Assembly (NCBI RefSeq): GCF_004345425.1
Contig: NZ_SLVP01000006.1
Location: 178,143-242,142 of the forward strand
Reading direction: 5' to 3'
DNA: 64,000 nt
Source of the DNA: Paenibacillus sp. BK033
Lineage (GTDB): Bacteria > Bacillota > Bacilli > Paenibacillales > Paenibacillaceae
Part shown: positions 28,342-36,777 of the stretch, one piece after another
How the letters are laid out: every line of letters begins with the position of its first letter
How positions within the stretch are numbered: the stretch's first letter is position 1
Position numbers and translations under genes: made by a program
The notes under the pieces: model-generated
Database searches by the model: none
Told to the model about the DNA's origin: nothing
Seen by the model: only the letters and a program-made list of their open reading frames with translations

Positions 28342-28391
28342 AAAAAAACTCCCTTCAAGCTGCGAGATAGCAGCCGAAAGGGAGTTTTTTT
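28342..28391. terminator. Bidirectional intrinsic terminator
   Basis: A-run plus ACTCCCTT pairs with AAGGGAGT plus T-run; an inner GCTGC/GCAGC stem is present. It lies between convergent GH3 and SLH-protein genes. Confidence 0.9.
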
Positions 28392-28393
28392 GA

Positions 28394-31318
28394 TTACATA
28401 TTTAGGGCATCGAGCAAGGCGTAAGCGACTTTCACCGCTTCGGCGCGCGTCAGGGTATCATCCGGGCGGAAGCTTCCATCCGGATAACCGCTCACGATAC
28501 CCGCGGCTGTCGTTTGACTAACGGCATCGAGTGCCCACGCCGGGATAACCGCTGCATCGTTGAAGGTCTTGCCGGCACCGGACGGAGCGCTGCCGCCAGC
28601 CTTCAGAACGCGCGCGGCGATTACCGCGATTTCCGCGCGCGTAATCCGCTGCGCTGATTTAAAGACGGAGCCGTCTTTCGTCTCGAAGCCGGTTACATAG
28701 CCGGCTTCTGTAGCTGCTTTCACTTGCGCTTTGGCCCAGGACGGAATCAGGCTGTCATCGGCGAAGCGGGTTGCACCGGATGCGGCAGGCAGACTAAGCG
28801 AGTCTGCCAGCAGCTTTACCCATTCTGCGCGAGTGACCGGCTGGTCCGGACGGAACGTTCCGTCTTCGTAACCGGAAATCACATCCATGCCGATCAAGCG
28901 GTCGGCGTAAGGTTTGGCCCACGATGCGTTAAGATCCGGGAAGGCTTGAGGCGCGTAGCCGAACACGCCGAATTTCGTGAAATGCTTTACGTCGACGGTA
29001 ATGGTTGTTCCATTTGCTTGGCCGCCGAGGAAAATCCATTTCTTCAGCTTTTCGTTATAGTAGTACACGGCAGGCTGGCCGTTTGGTGCCGCCGAATTCA
29101 TCGCGTAGTTAAAGGTTAATTCAACCGGCTTGCCGAACGTTGTACCGGCGCTGCTTGTCATCTCTACGATTGGGCTCAGCGGCTGCAGATTGCCAAGCGG
29201 AGGCTGTTGTCCCGAAGGGAGAACCCGCGCGCCGATGGTTCCGCTTGCCGGCACTGCCCCTGCCGGTATCTTGAAGGCGATCACGTCTTTCAAGCTGCCT
29301 TCCGCTCCTTTTGCCGGATCAATGGTAACGGAAACGGATGTTGCCGGCGGGTTGCCCGGTGAACTTGTGTTTCCGCCGCCGCCCGGAGTCGAAGTTGACG
29401 GCATTGCTTTAATCGTAACGGCAAAGGTTTTGGAACCCGACGAATCGCCCCGCGAAGCGGTTGCTTTAAGCGTAACCGGCGCGTCAGGCTGTCCCGCTGC
29501 AGGGCGGATCACCTTGGCGATGCCATTCTCGATGGTGACCGCGTTTGCCGGGTCGGTTGATTCTTCCCAGTCAATTGCCGCACCATGCTCTCCTTCGGAA
29601 GGGAGGGTGATATTCTCCGTAACCGCATCCGTATGACCAAGCGTCAGCTTGTCGAGCGTTGCTTGCACGGCTTGCTCATCCGTGTATGCAGCCGTATCCA
29701 AGAAGATTGGATTCGAGTAGAACCACAGGTCCTGATAATTGCGGTTGTTAATCTCGTTGAACCGGGCCGCGGCATCGGCGGTTGTTGTTTTTGGATCGAT
29801 AAGCGGATTGCCGTCCAGCGTCTCGCCCGGAACGTTCATGCCGAGATTCGTGCCTCTAAGGCGGAAATACTGATCCTTGCTTGCTTTCGGCAGGTCGTAA
29901 GTGATGACGTTGTAGCCGTTTGCGTCCGTTGTCCAGTCCTCGCTGTTGAAAGTGGCAACGACGCGGGTCGAATCATTCGTATCCTTGTCGTAGGCAGGAG
30001 TTCCCTTCTCCGCCGGGCCGGTAACGTCGCCTGCGATCAGGTCGATATGATCAACCGCCGGCTTCATGCCGCCGGATTGTCCGCTGTTGATCGGATTCTC
30101 GTAGTTATTGGCCTCAGGGCTCTTGAACTTGATCGTAAGCGTAAGCTTGTCCCCTTCGGCGGCCTGCAGCGTTCCGCCCATTTCGGCGTCGGCGCCGCCG
30201 TCCGCAAGGCGGAAGTCCAAGGCGTTGATCAGGTCGCCAAAAACGGAGAACGATTTGCCCGAGCGCATGCCGTTCAGAATATCCTGCGTGGACTTTCCTT
30301 CGCTCCAAATATAGTTTTTAGCGTATTCGCCCGGCCAGTAGCCGCTCGAATTGGTATCGATGGTTTTGAAATGGTAATCCGAATTCGCGTAATTCCAGAA
30401 CTTGCGACCTTCGCCAAGCAGGGAGTCCCATACGCCGCCAACCTTCGCTACCATGTAATCGACGCCGCCGTAGGAACGGTTCTTGTAGTTGTCGTTAGCC
30501 GTTGGATTAGCGGGATCGTACGCGGAGTTGTACCCGCCGCGGTCCGGCTCCATTTGGTTGCCGAGCATACCCTCGAAGCCAAACGCGATGTCCGGTGCGG
30601 TATTGTTAAAGTCGCGGAAGTCCGAAATCTTGTATTTGCCTACGCCCCGGGAAGGGTGGTTGACGATCATGTAGCTGGTTTCCGGGTAATTGCGTTTGAG
30701 CCAATTAATCGCGGCCAGGCTGTCCGCATGCGTGCTGTACGCCCGGTCGTCCGCAGCTTCCCACTGCAGAACATCAGCCGGATTAAACCAGCTTGCGTCG
30801 CGGTTGGTGAACAGGTATTCGAATTGGTTCGCGGCTTTCAGCGCTGCTTCGGAGCCGGGTTCATCCGTAAGAATGCCAACGGAACCATGCTCGTGCGAAG
30901 GGATATCCCATTCGAAGCCGGAGAATATTGTCTTGCCGGCGTATTTGCCAGCTTCCTGCAATGCCTTTATTTTGGGAACCTGGTATTCGAGCAGTCCTTT
31001 CGATAACGGAATAGGACCGCCGGGAATGTCGGCGCCCGTATCGTCCCGTTTGGAGGAGCGCAAATGATCCGCCAGCATCATAAAATCAAGGCCGTAGGTT
31101 GTCAGGCCGTGATCAAGCACCGATTCGAGCGAGCTTTGGGCATCGTCGGATTCAATCGTATGGGCATGGAACTCGCCGGTTAACCATTGACCCTGCTCTT
31201 GCGCGGCGATTGTATCAGCAGCCGCAGCTTTAGAAACGGGGACTGCAAGGCCGGTAGACAGGATACTTGCCGAGAGAACCATAGGGAATACGATTCGAGC
31301 TTGCTTATTAAATTTCAA
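28394..31318 (-). CDS. S-layer-anchored PHP/CehA-like metallohydrolase
   Basis: A large surface protein. I favour a TTG start at 31318 (974 aa) over upstream TTG/ATG codons at 31375/31369, because GGTGGTG precedes it and it yields a clean Sec signal (MKFNKQARIVF...AAAA). A PHP-type domain follows, with metal motif GEFHAHTIESDD (His51, His53) and MLADHLRS, and later YSTHADS, IVNHPSRG and NYANSDYHF. After it come a bacterial-Ig-like region (TLGHTDAVTENITLP...), a Pro/Gly/Ser linker, a ZU5-like beta domain, and three SLH domains (about 792-842, 850-905, 918-972), each with a TRAE motif. It should sit on pyruvylated wall polymer; substrate unknown, perhaps a phosphoester or phosphonate. Confidence 0.88.
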   Translation of the reverse strand: MKFNKQARIVFPMVLSASILSTGLAVPVSKAAAADTIAAQEQGQWLTGEFHAHTIESDDAQSSLESVLDHGLTTYGLDFMMLADHLRSSKRDDTGADIPGGPIPLSKGLLEYQVPKIKALQEAGKYAGKTIFSGFEWDIPSHEHGSVGILTDEPGSEAALKAANQFEYLFTNRDASWFNPADVLQWEAADDRAYSTHADSLAAINWLKRNYPETSYMIVNHPSRGVGKYKISDFRDFNNTAPDIAFGFEGMLGNQMEPDRGGYNSAYDPANPTANDNYKNRSYGGVDYMVAKVGGVWDSLLGEGRKFWNYANSDYHFKTIDTNSSGYWPGEYAKNYIWSEGKSTQDILNGMRSGKSFSVFGDLINALDFRLADGGADAEMGGTLQAAEGDKLTLTIKFKSPEANNYENPINSGQSGGMKPAVDHIDLIAGDVTGPAEKGTPAYDKDTNDSTRVVATFNSEDWTTDANGYNVITYDLPKASKDQYFRLRGTNLGMNVPGETLDGNPLIDPKTTTADAAARFNEINNRNYQDLWFYSNPIFLDTAAYTDEQAVQATLDKLTLGHTDAVTENITLPSEGEHGAAIDWEESTDPANAVTIENGIAKVIRPAAGQPDAPVTLKATASRGDSSGSKTFAVTIKAMPSTSTPGGGGNTSSPGNPPATSVSVTIDPAKGAEGSLKDVIAFKIPAGAVPASGTIGARVLPSGQQPPLGNLQPLSPIVEMTSSAGTTFGKPVELTFNYAMNSAAPNGQPAVYYYNEKLKKWIFLGGQANGTTITVDVKHFTKFGVFGYAPQAFPDLNASWAKPYADRLIGMDVISGYEDGTFRPDQPVTRAEWVKLLADSLSLPAASGATRFADDSLIPSWAKAQVKAATEAGYVTGFETKDGSVFKSAQRITRAEIAVIAARVLKAGGSAPSGAGKTFNDAAVIPAWALDAVSQTTAAGIVSGYPDGSFRPDDTLTRAEAVKVAYALLDALNM

Positions 31319-31475
31319 AGCGTTATTACACCACCAGTCTGCAAATTGCCCAAGATGAAGCAGGGGCATGATCAAGTGTACAAGCTTATCATCAAGGGGG
31401 TATTAGGCGATGGAGTTGTTATGTTAGTTGAATGTAAAATATACTACTAGTAACTACTCTCCCAGGAGGCCTGCC

Positions 31476-32351
31476 ATGAAGCCAGTCCCTACCGTCTCTC
31501 GCGATTTGATTGAGCTGCCGCCGGGTTTTCCGATTGTCATCTCTCAGTCGGAAGGCGTCAGCCCGCTGTTTCAGCGTCTGCATTGGCACAAGGCTCTGGA
31601 GATCAACTATATCAGCCGGGGAAGCGGCTACTATCTGATTAACGGTACGCGCCATGATTTCCGGGAAGGAGACATCCTCCTTATCAACTCGAATGATCTG
31701 CACCGCGCTTTCGAGAACGAACAGCTGCTCATGACGGTAATCATGTTTGATCCGGCGTATTTTGCGCTGGAGCAGCGTTACGACCCGGAACTCCTGATTC
31801 CGTTCCGCGAAATTGGCATGCGGTTCGATAACCTGCTCGACCGGGGACATCCGATGCTTCCGCGGCTGGGTGCCGCCATCGAGGAGATGCGGAGCGAATT
31901 CGCCCGCCGGGAGCCGCATTTCGAGGCGGTTGTCCGTTCGCAGCTTGTACAATTTTTGGCTTTCGTTAACCGTTATTTTGCGAAGGAGCAGGAACTCCAT
32001 GCCGCCCAAATCCGGGGAATGGAGACGATCCGCCAGGCAGTAAACGCCATGGAAGCCGAGATTGCCCGTCCGTGGTCGTTAAAGGAGCTGGCGGCTTCGG
32101 CGCATTTAAGTCCTTCGCGCTTCAGCGCCTTGTTCGTTCAAACGGTTGGCACGTCGCCGATGGACTATTTAATCCAGCTGCGTTTATCGGCAGCCGTCAG
32201 CCTTCTCGAATCCACGGACAAGAAAATGATCGAAATCGCGGAGACTGCCGGGTTTCGCAATTTATCCAACTTTAATAGGCTGTTTAAACAGCATATCGGA
32301 AAGCAGCCCTCCGAGCTTAGAACCCGGCAACAATCAAAAACAGTAAGATAG
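31476..32351 (+). CDS. AraC-family transcriptional regulator with cupin sensor
   Basis: A 291-aa regulator. The N-terminal cupin (HWHKALEINYISRGSGYYLINGTRHDFREGDILLINSNDLH, about 35-80) is the typical sugar-sensing fold. The C-terminal AraC domain reads SLKELAASAHLSPSRFSALFVQTVG and IAETAGFRNLSNFNRLFKQHIG. ATG at 31476 is preceded by AGGAGG at good spacing; the in-frame codon at 31428 has none. Followed by a terminator, then a sugar kinase and GH4 gene that it probably controls. Divergent from the SLH protein over ~157 bp. Confidence 0.92.
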   Translation: MKPVPTVSRDLIELPPGFPIVISQSEGVSPLFQRLHWHKALEINYISRGSGYYLINGTRHDFREGDILLINSNDLHRAFENEQLLMTVIMFDPAYFALEQRYDPELLIPFREIGMRFDNLLDRGHPMLPRLGAAIEEMRSEFARREPHFEAVVRSQLVQFLAFVNRYFAKEQELHAAQIRGMETIRQAVNAMEAEIARPWSLKELAASAHLSPSRFSALFVQTVGTSPMDYLIQLRLSAAVSLLESTDKKMIEIAETAGFRNLSNFNRLFKQHIGKQPSELRTRQQSKTVR

Positions 32352-32355
32352 TATC

Positions 32356-32402
32356 AGAACATCGTTCTTTATCAGTAGAAGAGCGGTGTTCTTTTCTTTT
32401 AT
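32356..32402 (+). terminator. Intrinsic terminator after the AraC gene
   Basis: AGAACATCG pairs with CGGTGTTCT (one G-T wobble), followed by TTTTCTTTT. Confidence 0.7.
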
Positions 32403-32439
32403 TCTCTATATATATCTTTTATAAAAAGCGGTCGGGAGC

Positions 32440-33411
32440 GTGGCTAGGATGTTGTTTCTTGGAGTAGACGCCGGAGGAAGCAAGACGCATGCTTTGCTTG
32501 CGGATGAGAACGGCCGCGTGCTGGGCAGGGGAAGTGGCGGGAACGGCAATCATCAGACGGCCTTCGAAGCGGCAGGAACAGAGATTGACCGCGCCTGCTC
32601 GGAGGCTTTGCGGCAGGCTGGAGCAGCGAAAGACGAAGTCGATTTTGCCTACTTCGGCCTTGCCGGAGCGGACCGCGAACCGGATTACGCGATTCTCCGT
32701 CCGATGATCGCATCGCTGAAGTTCCCCCGCCACGACATGGCTTGCGATACGATGATCGGCATGCGCGCGGGCACGCGTCGATCGTATGGCGCGGTGATTA
32801 TAAGCGGCACTGGCTTTAACGCGGCGGCGCGCAATGCCCAAGGGGAAGAGCTGCAGTACGGCGGCTTCGGTTATTTGTTCGGAGACGGTCAAGGGTCCGG
32901 CACGGATCTGGCGATTCATGCTTTTCGCTCGGCGATAAGAAGCTGGGAGGGAAGGGAGCTCCCGTCCATTCTGACGGAGCTGGTCCCCAGGCAGATGGGT
33001 TATTCCTCCGTCAGGGAGATGTACGAGGACGCGCTTGATAACGGAGTTCGTCCGGCCAAATCGCTGTCGCAAACGATGTTTGAAGCGGCTTCGCTAGGGG
33101 ATAAGGTTGCCATCCGGATACTCGAAGAGGCCGGACATGAGCATGGGAATGCCGTTAATGCCTTGATCCGGCGGCTTCGCATGGAGCGGGAAAGCTTCGA
33201 CGTTGTGTTAACGGGAAGCGTACTCGCCAAGGGCAGCACCGAGCATATGGTTGATGCGATCAAAGCATCGGTTGCCGCCGCGGCACCGCATGCCCAAATC
33301 GTTAAGCTCACCATCGATCCGGTCATTGGCGCGTTAATGAGCGCGATGGACAGCAGCGGCATCGCGATTTCAGCGGAGACGGACGCGGCATTGCGCCGGA
33401 TTGCGTTTTAG
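32440..33411 (+). CDS. BadF/BadG/BcrA/BcrD-type (N-acetylglucosamine kinase-like) sugar kinase
   Basis: A 323-aa ASKHA-fold kinase. The phosphate-1 loop LFLGVDAGGSKTHALLAD lies at the N-terminus, then GLAGADRE, VIISGTGFNAAARN (phosphate-2/adenosine region) and DVVLTGSVLAKGS. Relatives phosphorylate N-acetylglucosamine or other sugars with ATP. The start is either GTG at 32440 or ATG at 32449; neither has a strong ribosome-binding site. The next gene is a GH4 enzyme that normally acts on 6-phospho-glycosides, so this kinase may phosphorylate a disaccharide or its product. Confidence 0.87.
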   Translation: MARMLFLGVDAGGSKTHALLADENGRVLGRGSGGNGNHQTAFEAAGTEIDRACSEALRQAGAAKDEVDFAYFGLAGADREPDYAILRPMIASLKFPRHDMACDTMIGMRAGTRRSYGAVIISGTGFNAAARNAQGEELQYGGFGYLFGDGQGSGTDLAIHAFRSAIRSWEGRELPSILTELVPRQMGYSSVREMYEDALDNGVRPAKSLSQTMFEAASLGDKVAIRILEEAGHEHGNAVNALIRRLRMERESFDVVLTGSVLAKGSTEHMVDAIKASVAAAAPHAQIVKLTIDPVIGALMSAMDSSGIAISAETDAALRRIAF

Positions 33412-33451
33412 AGCCCATGCTTAAGAATTCTTTTTGGGAGGCGCCATTCTA

Positions 33452-34759
33452 ATGAAAAAACAAGGTTTAAAGGTCGCCGTAATTGGCGGCGGCTCTTCTT
33501 ATACGCCGGAGCTGGTTGAAGGATTGATTAAACGCCACGAGGAGATGCCGATCCGCGAGCTGTGGCTTGTCGATATTGAAGAGGGACGGCATAAGCTGGA
33601 GATTGTCGGAAAGCTGGCGCAGCGGATGGTTGAGCAAGCAGGTGTGCCTATCGATGTGCATCTGACCCTGAACCGCAGCGAAGCGATTGCCGGGGCCGAC
33701 TTTGTTACAACGCAAATGCGGGTAGGGCTGCTTGAGGCAAGACGCCGGGATGAGCATATTCCGATCAAGCATGGCGTTATTGGCCAGGAGACGACAGGAC
33801 CGGGAGGCATGTTCAAAGCGCTTCGGACGGTTCCGGTAATATTGGATATTTGCCGGGATATCGAGGAGCTTGCGCCTCATGCCTGGATGCTGAACTTTAC
33901 GAATCCGGCCGGCATTGTGACGGAAGCGGTGCTGAAGCACAGCAAGGTGAAGACGGTCGGGCTATGCAACTCGCCGATCAATTTCCAGAAGTATCTCGCC
34001 AAGCAATACGGCGTCTCGGAGCGTGAAGTGCTGCCGGAGTTTGCGGGCATCAACCATCTGCACTGGATTACGTCCGCTTACGTGAACGGCGAAGACAAGC
34101 TGCAGGAGATGATTGGAGGAGGAAAAGACTACTCCGCCACTAACGTTACCGCCTTCGACTGGGATCCGGAGTTCCTCCGCTCGCTTGGCGCGCTTCCGAC
34201 CTATTATCTGCGGTACTTCTACATGACCGATACGATGTACGCCGAGATGAAGGAGGCGCTGGAGAAAGACGGCACCCGTGCCGACGTGGTCAGTCGGGTG
34301 GAGGAAGAGCTGTTCGAGCTGTACAAGGATGTGAACCTGAAGGAAAAGCCCAAGCAGCTGGAAAAGCGGGGCGGAGCCTATTATTCCGAAGCGGCCGTAA
34401 ATTTGATGCACTCCCTCTACACGGACCGCAGAGACATCCAGACGTTGAACGTCCGCAATGGCGGAATCATCGATTTTCTGCCGGAGGATGCAAGCATTGA
34501 GGTGAACTGCGTGGTGACCGCGCAAGGTCCTGTGCCATTGCCCCTGCGGCGGATTCCGGAGCAGATCAAGGGGCTTCTGCATGCGGTAAAAACCTACGAA
34601 TCTCTTACAATCGCAGCCGCGGTGACGGGGGACCGCGGGGTTGCGCTTCAAGCCATGGTGCATCATCCCCTGGTGCCAAGCGTCTCCGTCGCCAAGGCCC
34701 TGCTTGGCGAAATGCTGGAAGCGAACAAGAAGTACTTACCGAACTTTTTCGAAGCCTAA
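33452..34759 (+). CDS. GH4 family 6-phospho-beta-glucosidase-like hydrolase
   Basis: A 435-aa NAD- and Mn-dependent hydrolase that would use an oxidation/elimination mechanism. The Rossmann loop VAVIGGGSSYTPE is at residues 8-20. The metal ligands are recognisable as Cys172 in GLCNSP and His202 in GINHLHW; NFTNPAG and GQETTGPGG are typical of the phospho-beta-glucosidase branch (LicH/CelF-like). ATG at 33452 has GGGAGG upstream and sits behind an AAGAATTCTTTTT leader; the upstream TTG at 33434 lies within that leader. Last gene of the unit, followed by a terminator. Confidence 0.93.
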   Translation: MKKQGLKVAVIGGGSSYTPELVEGLIKRHEEMPIRELWLVDIEEGRHKLEIVGKLAQRMVEQAGVPIDVHLTLNRSEAIAGADFVTTQMRVGLLEARRRDEHIPIKHGVIGQETTGPGGMFKALRTVPVILDICRDIEELAPHAWMLNFTNPAGIVTEAVLKHSKVKTVGLCNSPINFQKYLAKQYGVSEREVLPEFAGINHLHWITSAYVNGEDKLQEMIGGGKDYSATNVTAFDWDPEFLRSLGALPTYYLRYFYMTDTMYAEMKEALEKDGTRADVVSRVEEELFELYKDVNLKEKPKQLEKRGGAYYSEAAVNLMHSLYTDRRDIQTLNVRNGGIIDFLPEDASIEVNCVVTAQGPVPLPLRRIPEQIKGLLHAVKTYESLTIAAAVTGDRGVALQAMVHHPLVPSVSVAKALLGEMLEANKKYLPNFFEA

Positions 34760-34768
34760 ACTTATCCG

Positions 34769-34793
34769 AAAGCCGCATTCCTGCGGCTTTTTT
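34769..34793 (+). terminator. Intrinsic terminator
   Basis: Nine-bp perfect stem AAAGCCGCA / TGCGGCTTT with TTCC loop, then T tract. It ends the kinase-GH4 unit. Confidence 0.92.
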
Positions 34794-34883
34794 GTTTATC
34801 GCAGCCGTCCATCGCACCCCATCAATCGCTCATGGATGTAACTTTATGCCAGAATCGGGACGAATGGACTACCAGTATTTCGG

Positions 34884-34933
34884 TAAAAGCCGAATGTTAG
34901 CTTTTTAAATTGAGACGAACGTTCGTAAAAATT
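34884..34933. promoter_or_regulatory. PurR-like box pair upstream of the purine permease
   Basis: AAAAGCCGAATGTT (centre CGAAT, 34891-34895) and an inverted box ACGTTCGTAAAAATT (GTTCG at 34921-34925) leave 25 bp between cores. That is exactly the spacing seen before purE. Confidence 0.55.
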
Positions 34934-34935
34934 CA

Positions 34936-34964
34936 TTGACAAGCTGCAGGTTCCTTATTATATT
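34936..34964 (+). promoter_or_regulatory. SigA-type promoter of the purine permease
   Basis: Perfect TTGACA (34936-34941) and TATATT (34959-34964), 17-bp spacer. Transcription would start about 25 nt before the riboswitch. Confidence 0.8.
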
Positions 34965-34995
34965 AATTTACGGATAACAACGAATTTAATAATAA

Positions 34996-35067
34996 CTTTT
35001 CGTATAATCTCAAGAATTGGCTTGAGAGTCTCTACTCGATCACCGTAAATGATCAGGCTACGAAGAG
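34996..35067 (+). ncRNA. Purine riboswitch, guanine class
   Basis: P1 pairs TTCGTA with TACGAA. P2 is CTCAAG/CTTGAG with an AATTGG loop, J2/3 shows the TCTCTAC core, and the P3 loop holds ACCGTAAAT. The specificity base in GGCTACGAAG is C, indicating guanine/hypoxanthine rather than adenine. Confidence 0.93.
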
Positions 35068-35070
35068 AGT

Positions 35071-35154
35071 GGAAAAGTGCCGCGCATGTCATTCCTTTAT
35101 GATTTAAAAACGGAATGACATTGACTCGGTCCGCGGTATACTTTTCCCCTTTTT
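35071..35154 (+). terminator. Riboswitch expression-platform hairpin
   Basis: GGAAAAGT/ACTTTTCC, CCGCG/CGCGG and ATGTCATTCC/GGAATGACAT stack into one long interrupted stem followed by CC and TTTTT. Its 5' arm begins four bases after P1, so it can be ligand-controlled. A second 12-bp stem (CAAAGCCTAGGA/TCCTAGGCTTTG, 35156-35204) follows before the ribosome-binding site and may be an alternative terminator. Confidence 0.7.
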
Positions 35155-35239
35155 GCAAAGCCTAGGAGATAAATGCGTATTAGCGCATCTTTTCCTAGGC
35201 TTTGTTGCTTGTACACATTTTTGGGGGGTTAATGGGAAA

Positions 35240-36625
35240 ATGGAACGGTTCTTTAAGTTCAAGGAACATGGTACAAACTTCAGAACGGAAATTATGGCTG
35301 GTCTGACTACCTTCATGACGATGGCTTACATCCTGGCAGTCAATCCGATTATCCTGACGCCAACGGGTCTCGACTGGACGGCAGTATTCCTGGCAACGGC
35401 AATTGCGGCAGGTATTTTCACGATTGCAATGGGCTTGTTCGTTAACTTCCCGGTCGCTTTGGCGCCTGGTATGGGCCTTAACGCTTACTTCGCTTCAACC
35501 GTTATCGCTTCGCAGGCTACCGACAAGCCGATCTCGGTTGCTATGGGTCTGACAGCGGTATTTATCTCGGGTATTATCTTTATCATCCTGACGCTGACGC
35601 AAATTCGTCAAATGCTCATTACGGCCGTGCCGGATAGCTTGAAGCATGCGATTACGGTTGGTATCGGTTTGTTTATTACAATTGTAGGCTTGAAAGGCAG
35701 CGGCTTGATGACGGTTGCCGTAACAGCCTTTGGCGATATTAAAGCAAATGCTTATACGGATGTTTCCGGTTCGGAAACGGTTATCCATATCGGCAGCTTC
35801 GCAAACGAAACGGTCATCATGACCGTGGTTGCCCTGTTCATTATCGGGATCCTGATGGTTCTGCGCGTACCGGGCGCAATCCTGTGGGGTATCCTCGGCA
35901 CTACCGTGCTTTCGATCATCCTTGGTCAAGTTGATTTCAAGAAGACCTTTACGAACCAAACCTGGGTACCTGATTTCTCGACCATGAACATCGGTCACTT
36001 CGATTTCCCTGGCGTATTTGAAGTCGGTATCGTAACGGTCGTCCTGACGTTTACGTTCGTTGAATTGTTTGATACATTCGGTACGCTGGTTGGTACAGCG
36101 AACCGCGCAGGCTTTATGAAAGATCCGGTTGAAGGCAAGAAACGCGTAGGCAAGGCGATGTTCGTTGACGCCGTGGCCGTAAGCGGCGGCGCGCTGCTTG
36201 GTACAAGCACGGTAACGGCTTTCGTGGAGAGCTCGGCCGGCGTTGCGCAAGGCGGACGTACGGGTCTGACTTCGATCACGACAGGCGTTTGCTTCCTGCT
36301 TGCCATCTTCCTCTCGCCGGTTGTGGCGCTTGTTCCTGCGGCTGCAACGAACGCAGCACTGATCATCGTTGGCGTATTGATGCTTCAATCGGTGAAGGAA
36401 ATCGACTTCTCCGATATGGTATACGCGATTCCTTCGTTCCTGACGCTGGCGCTCATGCCGTTCACTTACAGCATCGCTAACGGTATCTCGTTTGGTATCG
36501 TATCGTATGTGGTTCTGGCGACAGTCGCAAACGTATCGAACAAAGGCAAATACAAAGTTCATTGGCTCATGTGGATCCTGGCGATTCTTATCGTTGGCCG
36601 CTATGTGATCATGGGAACGGAGTAG
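35240..36625 (+). CDS. pbuG: Guanine/hypoxanthine permease (NCS2, AzgA/PbuG-like)
   Basis: A 461-aa purine-proton symporter with about 12-14 membrane segments. The N-terminus MERFFKFKEHGTNFRTEIMAGLTTFMTMAYIL is the signature of the AzgA-like branch; GMGLNAYFA and ESSAGVAQGGRTGLTSI are further family motifs. Start at ATG 35240 is supported by GGGGGG eleven bases upstream; longer readings run into the terminator hairpins. Regulated by a PurR-like box pair and a guanine riboswitch, which fits uptake of guanine or hypoxanthine. PbuG versus PbuO cannot be decided by eye. Confidence 0.93.
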   Translation: MERFFKFKEHGTNFRTEIMAGLTTFMTMAYILAVNPIILTPTGLDWTAVFLATAIAAGIFTIAMGLFVNFPVALAPGMGLNAYFASTVIASQATDKPISVAMGLTAVFISGIIFIILTLTQIRQMLITAVPDSLKHAITVGIGLFITIVGLKGSGLMTVAVTAFGDIKANAYTDVSGSETVIHIGSFANETVIMTVVALFIIGILMVLRVPGAILWGILGTTVLSIILGQVDFKKTFTNQTWVPDFSTMNIGHFDFPGVFEVGIVTVVLTFTFVELFDTFGTLVGTANRAGFMKDPVEGKKRVGKAMFVDAVAVSGGALLGTSTVTAFVESSAGVAQGGRTGLTSITTGVCFLLAIFLSPVVALVPAAATNAALIIVGVLMLQSVKEIDFSDMVYAIPSFLTLALMPFTYSIANGISFGIVSYVVLATVANVSNKGKYKVHWLMWILAILIVGRYVIMGTE

Positions 36626-36643
36626 CATTATAATAGAAGAAAC

Positions 36644-36677
36644 AAAAAGCAGCGCTGGACCGGCGCTGCTTTTTTTG
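36644..36677 (+). terminator. Intrinsic terminator of the purine permease gene
   Basis: AGCAGCGC pairs with GCGCTGCT, loop TGGACCG, flanked by A run and T run. Confidence 0.92.
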
Positions 36678-36707
36678 TTGCCTGCACTTTGTTAACAGTC
36701 GGCTGTC

Positions 36708-36749
36708 AAAACAAAAAATAGCGTTGCAGGGATTAATCCCTGCAACGCT
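36708..36749 (-). terminator. Intrinsic terminator (minus strand)
   Basis: AGCGTTGCAGGGATT pairs with AATCCCTGCAACGCT as a 30-bp palindrome. On the minus strand it is followed by ATTTTTTGTTTTG, ending the two-gene unit at 36778-38273. Confidence 0.88.
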
Positions 36750-36777
36750 TCAACGAGAGGCCTTTTGAGACAGACAA

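Noticed and set aside
28394-31375. Start of the SLH protein at 31375 or 31369
   Set aside because: These add a non-signal-like, Trp/Cys-containing N-terminus with no ribosome-binding site; TTG 31318 gives a typical Sec signal.
34914-34928. LexA/SOS box (CGAACGTTCG)
   Set aside because: A Firmicute LexA site needs four bases between CGAAC and GTTCG; here they abut. The PurR-box reading with conserved 25-bp spacing is better supported.
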